Below, piece by piece: positions 1 through 8,277 of a DNA stretch of 22,148 nt. Position 1 is the first letter of the stretch. Every line of letters starts with the position of its first letter. The notes under the pieces were generated by a model. The model had not been told where the DNA came from and did no database searches. It saw only the letters and a program-made list of their open reading frames with translations. Location: positions 1 through 22,148 of IMG/VR virus record IMGVR_UViG_3300021085_000250; one strand, 5' to 3'. This stretch comes from a virus. The position numbers and the translations under genes are program-made.

Positions 1-116
1 TAGCGAGCAAGAATGTCGCCAACGATACGCATTTTGTTATCGCCGTCTTTGTACTGAAAGGATGAGATTGATGATTTTTGGGCAGAACCCTTTTGTTGGT
101 TAAATGCAATAGCCAT
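1..116 (-). CDS. Probable ssDNA-binding protein, N-terminus only (cut by window edge)
   Basis: The first 38 residues are visible and begin MAIAFNQQKGSAQKSS; the gene runs off the left edge. Its ATG shares one base with the TAA stop of the upstream gene (TAATG), so the two are translationally coupled. The Gln/Lys/Ser-rich start followed by a segment reading DGDNKMRIVGDILAR resembles, from memory, the N-termini of phage single-stranded DNA-binding proteins. A location at the downstream end of a replication operon fits that role. No OB-fold core can be checked because it lies outside the window. The start is well supported; the function is tentative. Confidence 0.45.
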   Translation of the reverse strand, partial: MAIAFNQQKGSAQKSSISSFQYKDGDNKMRIVGDILAR

Positions 117-517
117 TAGTGTATAGTCTCCAGTGTGACTTCTTCATAGATAAATGTAATATCTTTTTCATCTACTATGAGTAGCCTATTATCGTTAATT
201 TCATCTAAAGGCACTGGACAATGCAGTGCGTCTAGTGTAGTTTTGTGAGTCGCGATATATTCTGGCAAGCTCCGTAAAGAAGCAAGCGCATAATAGATAC
301 ATAACTCTCTTTGGGTATACTTATGAGAATGGTACAGCAAAAACTCTGGGTGAACCAGAAAGGAACTGCCGGAAAAGTTTTTACTAGAAAATTTATAGAT
401 AGGGTCATACTTGTTAACAGGCACTTTATTGCCTATCAGCATATCCATTATTAGAATACAGGTGGAAATATTCCCCTGTGCCGTATCAAAAACCTTCTTC
501 CAATCAAATAAGAGCAT
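116..517 (-). CDS. Conserved-looking phage protein of unknown function, 133 aa
   Basis: I do not recognise this protein. It follows the D10-like helicase and precedes the probable ssDNA-binding protein, so a replication or recombination role is possible but not shown. It is mixed alpha/beta, rich in aromatic residues and acidic at the C-terminus, with no clear membrane segment; residues 17-31 are hydrophobic, with Ile, Met and Leu. The start is doubtful: the ATG at 517 lies only three bases past the -10 box of a consensus promoter, so a transcript from that promoter would begin inside the reading frame. Translation from 517 would need read-through from the helicase gene, and no convincing Shine-Dalgarno precedes it. 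The next in-frame ATG is codon 24 (448), also without a good ribosome binding site. Confidence 0.7.
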   Translation of the reverse strand: MLLFDWKKVFDTAQGNISTCILIMDMLIGNKVPVNKYDPIYKFSSKNFSGSSFLVHPEFLLYHSHKYTQRELCIYYALASLRSLPEYIATHKTTLDALHCPVPLDEINDNRLLIVDEKDITFIYEEVTLETIH

Positions 518-519
518 AT

Positions 520-548
520 ATTATACTTTGTTTTCACCAAGTTGTCAA
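520..548 (-). promoter_or_regulatory. Sigma70 promoter, minus strand, after the helicase gene
   Basis: TTGACA at 548-543 and TATAAT at 525-520 are separated by exactly 17 bases, a perfect consensus, with an A/T run upstream. The predicted transcription start, near 513, falls just inside the annotated start of the 133-aa gene. It may mainly serve the downstream probable ssDNA-binding protein. Confidence 0.85.
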
Positions 549-559
549 GAAATATTTTT

Positions 560-1843
560 TTAAAGGTACTTAATATCCCAACCCTGTTTCATGTAGAAGC
601 CGATACGATTCGAGGCTTGTTTTCGAGCCGTATTTCCTTTCAGATGTATATCTACTATCACAGGGTCTTTTTTACCTTCTCGTTTACGAATAACTCGCCC
701 CACAAGCTGCGTCAACAGGGGTTCATTATTAACGGGTGTGCCTAGAATTAGGCAACTGAGTGTGTCTACAGAGATACCTTCGGAAAATATCGCTTGTGTT
801 CCGTAAAGAATCTCTGCATCACCGTATAAAATTCTATCCACGAGCGTTTCTCTGTCCTCGTGTGCTACCTCGCCCGTAACACAAATGGCTTTATCGCCAG
901 TCAGCTCGGCGCAACGCTTCAAAAATCCTACTCGGTCGCTTACTACCAACACTTTATGCCCTTTTGCGGCGTAGGCCGCGGCAAGCATACTAACTGTGTG
1001 CTGATATTCTTCGTCTGTAGCTAACTTTGTCACTCTGTTAGCCCAGGGTATTCTTGCACCGTCCATAAACCTTATCTCAGACGGCACAACACGTACTGTA
1101 GGGGTCATATAGTTTTCTTTAGGTGGCTTAAAAAGAGTATTACCAAAGTAATCTCTGAACACAACGTGCTTTCCATCTTTTCTTTCTATAGTACCCGATA
1201 GACCTATCTTATATCTACAGTAGTTTGTATCTAAAATCCTCGAAAAGGTGGGACTACTAACGTGATGCATTTCATCAAGTATGATAGTCCCAAATTCTTT
1301 ACGAACCTTCTCGATATTACGGTATAAAGTCTGAGTGTTGCCAATTACGATAGGAGCGTCAAGATCAAACTGACCACTGCCTATGATGCCTGGCTTAAAT
1401 CCATAGACTTTCTCTACTTCTTTTGCCCACTGATTGCGTAGAGGGACAGTGTGAGTAACAACGAGTGTTTTCTGACCGAGTTTACCCGCGATAGCTAAAC
1501 CTGTAAATGTCTTGCCCCAACTGACCCATGCGTTAATTATGCTGTTATCTTCGATTTCATCATAAACCTTCTTTTGGCTTGGTCGAAGCTCAAACTTAAA
1601 CTCAGGAAATTCCACAGGCTTATTTACACGCCTATCGACTATTTCATAGTGCTCTGGTATCAAATCCGTACGCCCTATTGGTAATGAGACTAACCCATTA
1701 CGAATAATGCCCATATTCTTGATCACTTCAGGTGGGTCAAGAGGGTTGTGCGAGGGAATAGTATACGTGAGCTCTTTGTCGATCTGCTCTTGCAGTCGTT
1801 CATCGCAATCCATGTATATTCTGTGGCTTATAACTGCTTTCAT
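560..1843 (-). CDS. SF2 DNA helicase, T5 D10-like / UvsW-like
   Basis: This 427-aa protein has the motif set of superfamily 2 helicases and should unwind or remodel branched DNA during phage replication and recombination. A Q-motif-like segment (LRPSQKKVYDEI) is at residues 86-97. Motif I is at 105-112, reading AWVSWGKT: Lys111 and Thr112 are kept but the usual leading Gly of the P-loop is absent. Motif II is DEMHH at 190-194, motif III is SGT at 216-218, and motif VI is QLVGRVIRKREG at 379-390. Its position downstream of polymerase matches D10 of phage T5, from memory. The ATG overlaps the PhoH stop in an ATGA junction, and a consensus promoter follows the gene. Confident as an SF2 helicase; the D10 equivalence rests on order and motifs. 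Confidence 0.9.
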   Translation of the reverse strand: MKAVISHRIYMDCDERLQEQIDKELTYTIPSHNPLDPPEVIKNMGIIRNGLVSLPIGRTDLIPEHYEIVDRRVNKPVEFPEFKFELRPSQKKVYDEIEDNSIINAWVSWGKTFTGLAIAGKLGQKTLVVTHTVPLRNQWAKEVEKVYGFKPGIIGSGQFDLDAPIVIGNTQTLYRNIEKVRKEFGTIILDEMHHVSSPTFSRILDTNYCRYKIGLSGTIERKDGKHVVFRDYFGNTLFKPPKENYMTPTVRVVPSEIRFMDGARIPWANRVTKLATDEEYQHTVSMLAAAYAAKGHKVLVVSDRVGFLKRCAELTGDKAICVTGEVAHEDRETLVDRILYGDAEILYGTQAIFSEGISVDTLSCLILGTPVNNEPLLTQLVGRVIRKREGKKDPVIVDIHLKGNTARKQASNRIGFYMKQGWDIKYL

Positions 1844-2499
1844 AGTTCAAGTTCGTTCTTAGCAATAATATATGTTTTGACAAAGTCGGATCGCACAATG
1901 TCTTCAACCTCAAACTCAATAAAGTCGAAAAGACCCATACGCTTCAATACCTGAAAGAAATCTTTAATTCCGTTTCCTCGCAGGTCTGCTTGTCGGAAAT
2001 CTCCACAAAATATAACTCTAGTGTTCTCACCCATACGAGTGATAATAGAGTCTAGCTCGTGAAAAGACATATTTTGACACTCATCAATTAAGACTACAGC
2101 ATCTCGTAGTGTGATACCTCGAATGAACGAAGTTGTCATAAATTCTACTAAATTCTTTTGTTTTAGTATCTCATAGGCATCGCCTCTACCAAACAAATCA
2201 TTAGCAATATCTTTATAAGGTTCTTCGTAGACTGAAGCCTTCTCTTTCTCTGTGCCAGGTAAGAATCCAATGTCTCGTGTAGGAACTGCACTACGGATAA
2301 TTACTAACCTTTGATAAGCACCTTTTGTCATGTCATCATATGCTAGATATGACGATATGAAGGTTTTACCTGTTCCTGCGAGTCCGTGCAGAACCATGTG
2401 TTTATCAGATTCAAAGGCTTTTAGCTGGTTTCGTGTTAATGGTTCGATTTCTTGCAGGTCAAAATTAACACCTGCTAGAGTTTTTCGTTTTTTAGCCAT
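1840..2499 (-). CDS. phoH: PhoH-like P-loop ATPase
   Basis: The 219-aa protein has the PhoH arrangement of a RecA-like ATPase. Walker A is GLAGTGKT at residues 39-46, the segment VIIRSAVPTRDIGFLPG at about 66-82 is typical of the family, Walker B is VVLIDECQN at 135-143, and GDFRQ at 166-170 follows. Its length suits the short phage form. PhoH proteins are common in marine phages; the biochemical role is unsettled, with RNA or nucleotide-dependent functions proposed. It lies in the replication operon three bases after a 164-aa unknown and overlaps the helicase start by four bases, so it is probably co-translated with the helicase. Confidence 0.93.
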   Translation of the reverse strand: MAKKRKTLAGVNFDLQEIEPLTRNQLKAFESDKHMVLHGLAGTGKTFISSYLAYDDMTKGAYQRLVIIRSAVPTRDIGFLPGTEKEKASVYEEPYKDIANDLFGRGDAYEILKQKNLVEFMTTSFIRGITLRDAVVLIDECQNMSFHELDSIITRMGENTRVIFCGDFRQADLRGNGIKDFFQVLKRMGLFDFIEFEVEDIVRSDFVKTYIIAKNELEL

Positions 2500-2502
2500 A
2501 AA

Positions 2503-2997
2503 TTATACTTTCTTCCTAGTATCTTTGAGTTTTTCTTGAGAATACTCATACAGCACCCACGGAAGTCCATGTAGGTGAAGAACCCCTGCCCAAAGGTAAC
2601 CTTCTTCAGGAGGGCGTGGAACGGTAAAAGGAGCGTTATGCTCCCTAAACCAAACAAGTGTAGCAACATCTTTCTGTACTACACGCTTTATACGCAAGTA
2701 TTTTAACTGTGCGTAAACAGTCTTTTCGTATCGAAACGGCAAACCTTTATTGTCTATGAAATACTTAGTTTTTTGCTTCAATATGCCGTTGTACGAAGTA
2801 AGCATTTTTTTCATCGGATACAGACCTTTTTGAGGGGTCTGCATACGTCTAGCCCCGAGAGTAGTACCTTCCATATTGCGGTCATCAAGTATTTTACCCT
2901 CTAAAAAGAGTAAACCATCATGGGACTCCCACTCTCCTGAGTTTAGTACAAATACTGGGTACGTAATGTGCCCTGCCTCTCTAAATGTGATAGACAT
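2503..2997 (-). CDS. Phage protein of unknown function, 164 aa
   Basis: I do not recognise a family. The protein appears soluble, with no membrane segment or signal peptide. It is rich in aromatic residues and glycine in the C-terminal third (PFTVPRPPEEGYLWAGVLHL near 123-142) and ends in a Lys/Arg-rich tail, with many basic residues at 84-109, so nucleic-acid contact is conceivable. It begins two bases after the stop of a 58-aa gene and ends three bases before PhoH, so it belongs to the polymerase-PhoH-helicase transcription unit. Confidence 0.75.
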   Translation of the reverse strand: MSITFREAGHITYPVFVLNSGEWESHDGLLFLEGKILDDRNMEGTTLGARRMQTPQKGLYPMKKMLTSYNGILKQKTKYFIDNKGLPFRYEKTVYAQLKYLRIKRVVQKDVATLVWFREHNAPFTVPRPPEEGYLWAGVLHLHGLPWVLYEYSQEKLKDTRKKV

Positions 2998-2999
2998 AG

Positions 3000-3176
3000 T
3001 TACTCAGCTAAGCCTAGCTTTTCGTCTGTGTCTAAAATCTGCTGGGATGCTTTTACCCAGTTTGCGACTGTTGGGTTATAATCTACTCTGTCTTTATAGG
3101 TGTCTACAACCCACTGGGCCATGTTCTTACCTTTTCCGTGCGGAGATAATAACCATATTAAATCTGTATTACTCAT
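3000..3176 (-). CDS. Small phage protein of unknown function, 58 aa
   Basis: A short reading frame begins MSNTDLIWLLSPHGKGKNMA and ends DEKLGLAE. Its ATG overlaps the stop of the upstream membrane-protein gene in an ATGA junction, with AGGGA upstream as ribosome binding site, and its stop lies two bases before the next start. This tight packing and the lack of other coding in the gap make it a likely real gene. Composition is soluble and alpha-helical, with the central segment VDTYKDRVDYNPTVANWVKA. Function unknown. Confidence 0.68.
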   Translation of the reverse strand: MSNTDLIWLLSPHGKGKNMAQWVVDTYKDRVDYNPTVANWVKASQQILDTDEKLGLAE

Positions 3177-3439
3177 GTTCTGTCCCTCTCAGCTTGTAGG
3201 AATACTGCGTTTGTAATAATAGTTGGTACAATAATTAACAAGTGTACTGCTATTGATACAGGAATACTGTAACCTAGCCAACCCATGTAATAGATTGCGA
3301 TGATTCCAAAGAACCCGCACCACATTACGAATAACGCCAGTAGCAAATAAGCCTGTAATACTGGATCGGGAATGAATCTTAAAGGATTATACCTTAAGTC
3401 CATGACAATACGATATATTTCAACTACTCTTTCTAACAT
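3173..3439 (-). CDS. Small membrane protein, two predicted TM helices, 88 aa
   Basis: An amphipathic, basic N-terminus (about residues 1-25) is followed by two hydrophobic stretches, roughly 29-52 and 59-80, with a short Gly/Tyr-Ser-Ile-Pro turn between them, then a charged end (QAERDRT). This predicts an inner-membrane hairpin. The ATG has AGGAGA upstream, and the gene follows polymerase directly. The size and topology recall class II holins, but the lysis genes lie elsewhere in this window, so I leave the function open. It is co-transcribed with the replication genes. Confidence 0.75.
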   Translation of the reverse strand: MLERVVEIYRIVMDLRYNPLRFIPDPVLQAYLLLALFVMWCGFFGIIAIYYMGWLGYSIPVSIAVHLLIIVPTIITNAVFLQAERDRT

Positions 3440-3440
3440 A

Positions 3441-5732
3441 CTACTGTTCTCCTGTTTCTAGTTGTTCGCCATACATCTTCTCGAATTTACCGCCAGAATA
3501 ATCTTCGTGAACAATCTCAAAGTCGCAACCTACTGGAGCGCCAGGGATAGATAGACCTCTATCGAGCTGAATAAAGCTCTGTAGCTTCTCTTTGTATTCT
3601 TCTACTTCATCCTCTGGTACTTCTGCTAGAATGGAATCGTGTACGAGTGCAAATATACGAGCTTTCTTGCCGTTTGCTTTAATCCACTCGCTCATGTCTA
3701 TTGCCCCGAGAAGGTTAATATCACTAGCAGCAGACTGGACCAGAAAATTAAGACCAGACCTAATGCTATGGCTCTGGATGCCTTTGTCTGTCGATGCGAC
3801 ATTTGGTAATCTCCTTTTTCTACCGAAGTAGCTGTAAATAAATCCATTCTGTCGAATAAATTTTTGGTTATCTTCAATCCACGACTTTAGTTTGTGGAAA
3901 GCGTTGAAATACTCATCAATAACTTCTTGTGCTTCTTGTCTACTAAAGTATGTGCCTGAATCTTTTGTGACTTGCTCACTGATCTTGTTTGCTCCTGCAC
4001 CATACATGATACCGAAGGTTACAGCTTTAGCCGCCTGTCTTTGTGTGCTGTAGAGTTCTGCTACTTCACCTACTTCACAAGGTAGTTTGAATACTTTGTG
4101 AGCAATTGTACTGTGGAAATTACCTCCAGATCTAAATACATCCATCAATGCTTTATCTTTTGCCAGGATTGCAGCTACATATACCTCTGCTGTGGTCAAA
4201 TCCATAGCAACAATCTTATGCCCCGGAGCTGCTTTGATACAGCCTTTTACAATAGGATTGTCTCGAGGCAACTGTTGCATATTGAGTTTGCCGCTAGAGC
4301 TAAGCCTGCCAGAAGTAGTACCGTGAAGGTTAAACCCTGTACGTAGTCGGCTATCACGATCCAACTGCGGTAAGATCTTGTCCAAATAAGTATTTTTAAT
4401 TTTGGACTTTTGTCGAATGTTGAGTATAAGTCCTGGGATGTGCGATTGTTCTGCAAGCTCTCCAAGAACTTCCGCGTCTGTGCTATGCGCACCAGTGCCA
4501 GTCTTTTTACCAGTTGGATTGAGGCCAACGAAGTCAAACAACAGACTGCGAAGCTGTACAGTGCTATTAGGATTAAAATCTTTTCCATTAATTTCTTCAA
4601 ATTTACGAATAGCAGGTTCTTTGTAAAGCTCGGCTACTGCATCGTCAATCTCCTGTTGCATAAGGGACTGAGACTTGAGTAGACGTAACTTATCAAAAGG
4701 CACGCCATTGTCTTGGATGTCCGTTAGAAAACGGCAACCAGGAATTAGTATGTTATCATACACTTTTGCTAGACGTTTGTTCTGCTTAATCTTTACAAAC
4801 TTCTCGTAGAGAAGGAAAGTACAAGCAGCATCCATACCAGCGTATAGTTTCATAACGTCAAAGGGAATATCTCCCCAGTTGAAGTCGTTTTTGAGAATAC
4901 CATGCTGTTTACGATAGTTATCAATCCACTCGTACATTGGCTTCTCGTAGTCCCCGTAAGGTGTATACTTCATAGACAACTGCTTTAGACCGTGAGTACC
5001 AGGGTTCTCATCAATCAAGTAGTGTAGAAGCATTGTATCTTCAAACCTAGGGAATTTAAAGTTAAAGTGGTATTCGAAGAACGCCATATCAAACTTGGCA
5101 TTGTGGAATACTACTATCTTCTTATCAAATAATTCTTGTAACAAACGCTCTGTTTCTTCGTCAAAGCACTCTGTGTCTATGTATGCACCACGATCAGCTT
5201 CATAACTAAGGCTAATGCCCAGCATATGGCCATCTCTTGGATATAGTCCTGTGGTCTCCGAGTCAAGAGCAATGTAATCAAGAGGGGCGCAAATAGCAGC
5301 ACGTATAAAAGCATTGGCTTCCTCCGTATCTTGGATACCCCAAGCATTGTACTCGGTAATTACAGTATCTTGCTTACCACCTGTAATGTATTCTACGATG
5401 CTTTGCTTGGAGTCGTCCCATGTTCGCTGTGCTTCGGGCTTGAATGCGAGCATAGCGGGGTTAATGACAGGCAGGAACTTCTCTTCGACTTTCTTGCCAG
5501 AGTATTCTGTGACTGAGTTCACAGAGGTAAAGTACTTGAGTGCATCACTGCCGACTAGAATAAGCCAGTCGTAAGCGTCTACATCAATCTCGATGTCGCA
5601 GTCTCGTTTAAGTACTTTTTTGATATTTGGGTCTGAACAGAGCTGATACTGATCAAACTCAAACTCATTATCAAACTCTTTCTTAAAATTTGTTCTACTT
5701 GGTTTAGTTTCTACTAATGCAACTTTAGGCAT
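3441..5732 (-). CDS. polA: DNA polymerase, family A, with 3'-5' exonuclease
   Basis: This 763-aa enzyme is the replicative polymerase. The proofreading domain has Exo I (Asp157, Glu159 in LDSETTG), Exo II (Asn211, Asp215 in HNAKFD) and Exo III (Tyr297, Asp301 in YAGMDA). The polymerase domain has motif A with Asp511 and Glu516 (MDLTTAEV, where DYSQIEL is usual), motif B with Arg565, Lys569, Phe573 and Tyr577 (RQAAKAVTFGIMYG), and motif C with His698 and Asp699 followed by Ser700 (HDS instead of HDE). No 5'-3' exonuclease domain is present, as is usual for phage enzymes. It is a little shorter than the T5 enzyme. Phe573 corresponds to E. coli Pol I Phe762. The ATG lies within the end of primase (8-base overlap). 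Confidence 0.97.
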   Translation of the reverse strand: MPKVALVETKPSRTNFKKEFDNEFEFDQYQLCSDPNIKKVLKRDCDIEIDVDAYDWLILVGSDALKYFTSVNSVTEYSGKKVEEKFLPVINPAMLAFKPEAQRTWDDSKQSIVEYITGGKQDTVITEYNAWGIQDTEEANAFIRAAICAPLDYIALDSETTGLYPRDGHMLGISLSYEADRGAYIDTECFDEETERLLQELFDKKIVVFHNAKFDMAFFEYHFNFKFPRFEDTMLLHYLIDENPGTHGLKQLSMKYTPYGDYEKPMYEWIDNYRKQHGILKNDFNWGDIPFDVMKLYAGMDAACTFLLYEKFVKIKQNKRLAKVYDNILIPGCRFLTDIQDNGVPFDKLRLLKSQSLMQQEIDDAVAELYKEPAIRKFEEINGKDFNPNSTVQLRSLLFDFVGLNPTGKKTGTGAHSTDAEVLGELAEQSHIPGLILNIRQKSKIKNTYLDKILPQLDRDSRLRTGFNLHGTTSGRLSSSGKLNMQQLPRDNPIVKGCIKAAPGHKIVAMDLTTAEVYVAAILAKDKALMDVFRSGGNFHSTIAHKVFKLPCEVGEVAELYSTQRQAAKAVTFGIMYGAGANKISEQVTKDSGTYFSRQEAQEVIDEYFNAFHKLKSWIEDNQKFIRQNGFIYSYFGRKRRLPNVASTDKGIQSHSIRSGLNFLVQSAASDINLLGAIDMSEWIKANGKKARIFALVHDSILAEVPEDEVEEYKEKLQSFIQLDRGLSIPGAPVGCDFEIVHEDYSGGKFEKMYGEQLETGEQ

Positions 5733-6552
5733 ATAATTTACTCTTTAGTGTTTGTACTGATTTCAGGGGTAATGCACCTGGGTCTGTGTCCTTGAGTGCT
5801 ACGTTTCTACTAGCTAAGCCTACTCGCTCTGCCATGTCCTTTACTTCTTTTGCCGCAGTTTGCCCTGCGTCATCTCCATCAAAGAAAATTACTACTTCTT
5901 CTACACCTTGTATCGAAAGCATACGTAACTTATCTTCATTGATATTCTTTGTTCCAAAACAGCATACTGCATTGTCTAGTCCTTTATCGTGCAGATTTAC
6001 CATATCATAGATACCTTCTACAAGTATAACAGAACCTCTTATAGGCTCTACTACAGGGTATAGAGGCATCTTCGCACCCGCAGGCGAGATCATGTACTTA
6101 GGTGTACCACCTGTCGTATGGCGACCATTAAAGGCTACAATACGACCAGATATATCTCGTACTGGGAAGACAATCCGACCAATGTGGTCAGGATCATGGT
6201 GTTGGAAAGCTTCAAACCTCTTATATGTTTCGGGCTTGATGTCTCTCCAGTTACCTACATAAGGTATTATATTTTGGGGGAAAGACAAACCAACCGACTC
6301 AGACCTTTTCTCTCTAATAGTCTTTTTTAGTAATTCTCGTCTTAGTTGTAATTGGTTTGCCTTTTCGCCAAAATGTGTAAAAATGTTTCCTTTATACCCA
6401 CAGGAAAAGCACTGAAAGATACCAGTGATCTTGTCGATACGCATACTAGGATTTCTATCTGCGTGCTCAGGGTTAAGACAGCTAACAATAGCGTCTGCGC
6501 CTTTGGGTATAAAATAAACATCTCTTGAAGTTAGTAGTTCTTCTACTGTCAA
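5725..6552 (-). CDS. DNA primase, DnaG-type zinc finger plus TOPRIM
   Basis: The 275-aa protein makes RNA primers for lagging-strand synthesis. A CHC2 zinc-binding domain is formed by Cys25, His30, Cys48 and Cys51. A TOPRIM domain follows with Glu179 (ILVEGIYD) and the acidic pair Asp225/Asp227 (FFDGDDAG). It is short compared with bacterial DnaG and lacks the helicase-interacting C-terminus. The start is TTG (GTTGACA context) with AAGGA about nine bases upstream, overlapping the previous stop as TTGA. It sits between the replicative helicase unit and polymerase, the usual T5-like order. Confidence 0.94.
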   Translation of the reverse strand: MTVEELLTSRDVYFIPKGADAIVSCLNPEHADRNPSMRIDKITGIFQCFSCGYKGNIFTHFGEKANQLQLRRELLKKTIREKRSESVGLSFPQNIIPYVGNWRDIKPETYKRFEAFQHHDPDHIGRIVFPVRDISGRIVAFNGRHTTGGTPKYMISPAGAKMPLYPVVEPIRGSVILVEGIYDMVNLHDKGLDNAVCCFGTKNINEDKLRMLSIQGVEEVVIFFDGDDAGQTAAKEVKDMAERVGLASRNVALKDTDPGALPLKSVQTLKSKLYA

Positions 6553-6827
6553 CGTCCGATATCCTTAATGTTTTCTGTACTGATTACTTGGTATGCACCT
6601 TTGTTGTAGGCAGGTGCAATCGTATATTTACTATCTAGCTGTGGTTTTTCTACTAATAATGTGCTGTGTCCCTTGTCGTCAGAAGATGGATACTCTGGAG
6701 TCTCTCTGCGATAAGTCTTGGGAGCTTCGTAAGTTTTCCACTCAGTAACACGCTTCTTTGCTCTGGGCAAGGGCTTGCGCTTCCTACCAGAAGGAGTGTG
6801 TCGTAAACTGCCGAATGTAAGTGCCAT
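6549..6827 (-). CDS. Small basic phage protein of unknown function, 92 aa
   Basis: The N-terminal third is strongly basic (SGRKRKPLPRAKKR at residues 13-26) and the C-terminus ends with a patterned segment, YTIAPAYNKGAYQVI then STENIKDIGR, that I recall seeing in other phage proteins of unknown function. This suggests a nucleic-acid or replisome-contact protein with a conserved C-terminal peptide. It is the first gene behind the consensus promoter at 6855-6883, has AGGAGA upstream of its ATG, and overlaps the primase TTG start by four bases, so its expression is tied to primase and polymerase. Function not known. Confidence 0.8.
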   Translation of the reverse strand: MALTFGSLRHTPSGRKRKPLPRAKKRVTEWKTYEAPKTYRRETPEYPSSDDKGHSTLLVEKPQLDSKYTIAPAYNKGAYQVISTENIKDIGR

Positions 6828-6854
6828 GTGCTTTCTCCTGTAAAGTATCCGTAT

Positions 6855-6883
6855 ATTATACGCACTTTCACATAAGAAGTCAA
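6855..6883 (-). promoter_or_regulatory. Sigma70 promoter for the primase-polymerase-helicase unit
   Basis: TTGACT at 6883-6878 and TATAAT at 6860-6855 with a 17-base spacer; an A/T-rich tract with TTC directly precedes the -35. Predicted start near 6848, about 20 bases before the ATG at 6827. It lies just after the end of the replicative helicase gene. Confidence 0.9.
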
Positions 6884-6892
6884 GAAATATTT

Positions 6893-8242
6893 TTAAATAT
6901 CATCAATTTCTTCGCCTGTTTTATGCGAAGAATCTTCTTTCTCTTTAGGAGTGAGTGCAGACTCAGGGCCAATCTTCAGGCTATCCCAGTCTACCTCTGA
7001 TGTGAATGATTTCATAGAAGCACTACGCATCTTCACACAGTTCAGTGTGATACAAGCATCTTCGTGATCCCATGTTTCTAGCGTATAAGCAGCGTCTGCG
7101 GCATCAAGGATACCTTTAGCAAAACGTGCCTCACCACTAGCATCTGTTTGATATGGAGAGAATACTGTGCAGTCGTACTCTTGAGCCATAGACTTCAATG
7201 CTTTACTTACTTCAATTTGCTCTGTCCAGTCATACTGACCACCTCGTGATGGTAGACTCGACCGCTTTACCTGATTAATATAGTCAACGATAATGACACC
7301 AACACCCAGAGGTTTGACTTTTTTGTCAAGCTCGGCACGGATTTTGGAGAGAGTAAGTGCAGGGTCATACACTACGTCCAACTGCTGAGTCGGGAGAAGC
7401 TCGCAGGTGTTCTTCAGTGATGTGTGCAACTTATCAAAGTCACGATGTTCTCTATATTCCTTCAAGCGGTCTTGTCCATCAACATAGCGAGCTGCCCACC
7501 AACCTGCTACTTGTTCCCACTCAATTACACTCAGATTTTGAGTACGAAGGCGAGCGAAAGGAATTTTAGTAGCAATGGAACAACAGCGTTGAAGGATAGA
7601 CCGGCTATCCATTTCAATAGTGAAATACATAGCCGATTTACCACTAGCGTAAACATTGTTAGCAATGTTTGCACAGATAACAGACTTACCAGCACCTCGG
7701 CGACCACCAACCATAACAAGATCTCGAGGAGAGAACTGTATTTCGTAGTCGTACTCTTCGTTGAGTCCGAGTTTCATGTACTTGGCTAAATCTTCTTCTG
7801 GCTCGAACAGTTCAATACGTTGCATACTTTCCTGCGGGTCTTCAAGATCAACTTTATCTTCAACGTCTAGGACGATCTGATGTAAGTGGTTGACAGACTC
7901 CGAAGCATTTTCAAATGCAACAGAGTTCTCAACATAATCTTCTAGCGAGTCCAGAATTTCTTTTTGAGTGTATTCGTTCTTCAGATACTCGAGAAGCATA
8001 TGAGGGTCTGCATCGACCTCGACTGCTTCTACAGCGTAGAGTTTCTCTCGAGTAGCTGAGTCACGAATCTCAAATTTTAGATCTTCAATCGTAGGGACTT
8101 TATGAAACTCTTCACAGTGCTTATCAATAACCTTATAAAGGCTATGATACTCACTGGAAAAGTAATGCTTGTGCGCGACACTCCAGGTCTGAAAGTCCTG
8201 AAGCTCAAGCACTTGCTTTATGAGCGCACTAGCAATGTTCAA
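6893..8242 (-). CDS. Replicative DNA helicase, DnaB-like
   Basis: The 449-aa protein is a RecA-fold hexameric helicase that would drive the replication fork with the adjacent primase. Residues 1-140 form an alpha-helical N-terminal region rich in acidic residues. Walker A is GRRGAGKS at 180-187, with Lys186 and Ser187; Walker B ends at Asp320 (VIIVDYINQV), and a DnaB-like H4 region (QTDASGEARFAKGILDAADA) lies at about 365-384. The start is TTG at 8242 with GGGAG upstream; the next Met is residue 82, which would lose much of the N-terminal domain. The C-terminal about 20 residues are highly charged. A hairpin lies between this gene and the preceding D5-like gene. Confident. Confidence 0.93.
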   Translation of the reverse strand: MNIASALIKQVLELQDFQTWSVAHKHYFSSEYHSLYKVIDKHCEEFHKVPTIEDLKFEIRDSATREKLYAVEAVEVDADPHMLLEYLKNEYTQKEILDSLEDYVENSVAFENASESVNHLHQIVLDVEDKVDLEDPQESMQRIELFEPEEDLAKYMKLGLNEEYDYEIQFSPRDLVMVGGRRGAGKSVICANIANNVYASGKSAMYFTIEMDSRSILQRCCSIATKIPFARLRTQNLSVIEWEQVAGWWAARYVDGQDRLKEYREHRDFDKLHTSLKNTCELLPTQQLDVVYDPALTLSKIRAELDKKVKPLGVGVIIVDYINQVKRSSLPSRGGQYDWTEQIEVSKALKSMAQEYDCTVFSPYQTDASGEARFAKGILDAADAAYTLETWDHEDACITLNCVKMRSASMKSFTSEVDWDSLKIGPESALTPKEKEDSSHKTGEEIDDI

Positions 8243-8277
8243 TTTTGAAAGTCTCCCGATTTCAAATCTAAAATGTA

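Noticed and set aside
1345-1385. Extra minus-strand CTTGACG resembling a -35 inside the helicase gene
   Set aside because: No -10-like hexamer lies at 16-18 bases, and the site is within a coding region.
4247-4600. 117-aa hydrophobic reading frame on the minus strand
   Set aside because: It is out of frame inside the DNA polymerase gene, whose motifs run through the region in the other frame.
7424-7789. 121-aa reading frame on the plus strand
   Set aside because: Antisense shadow of the DnaB-like helicase, which has clear Walker motifs across the same bases.
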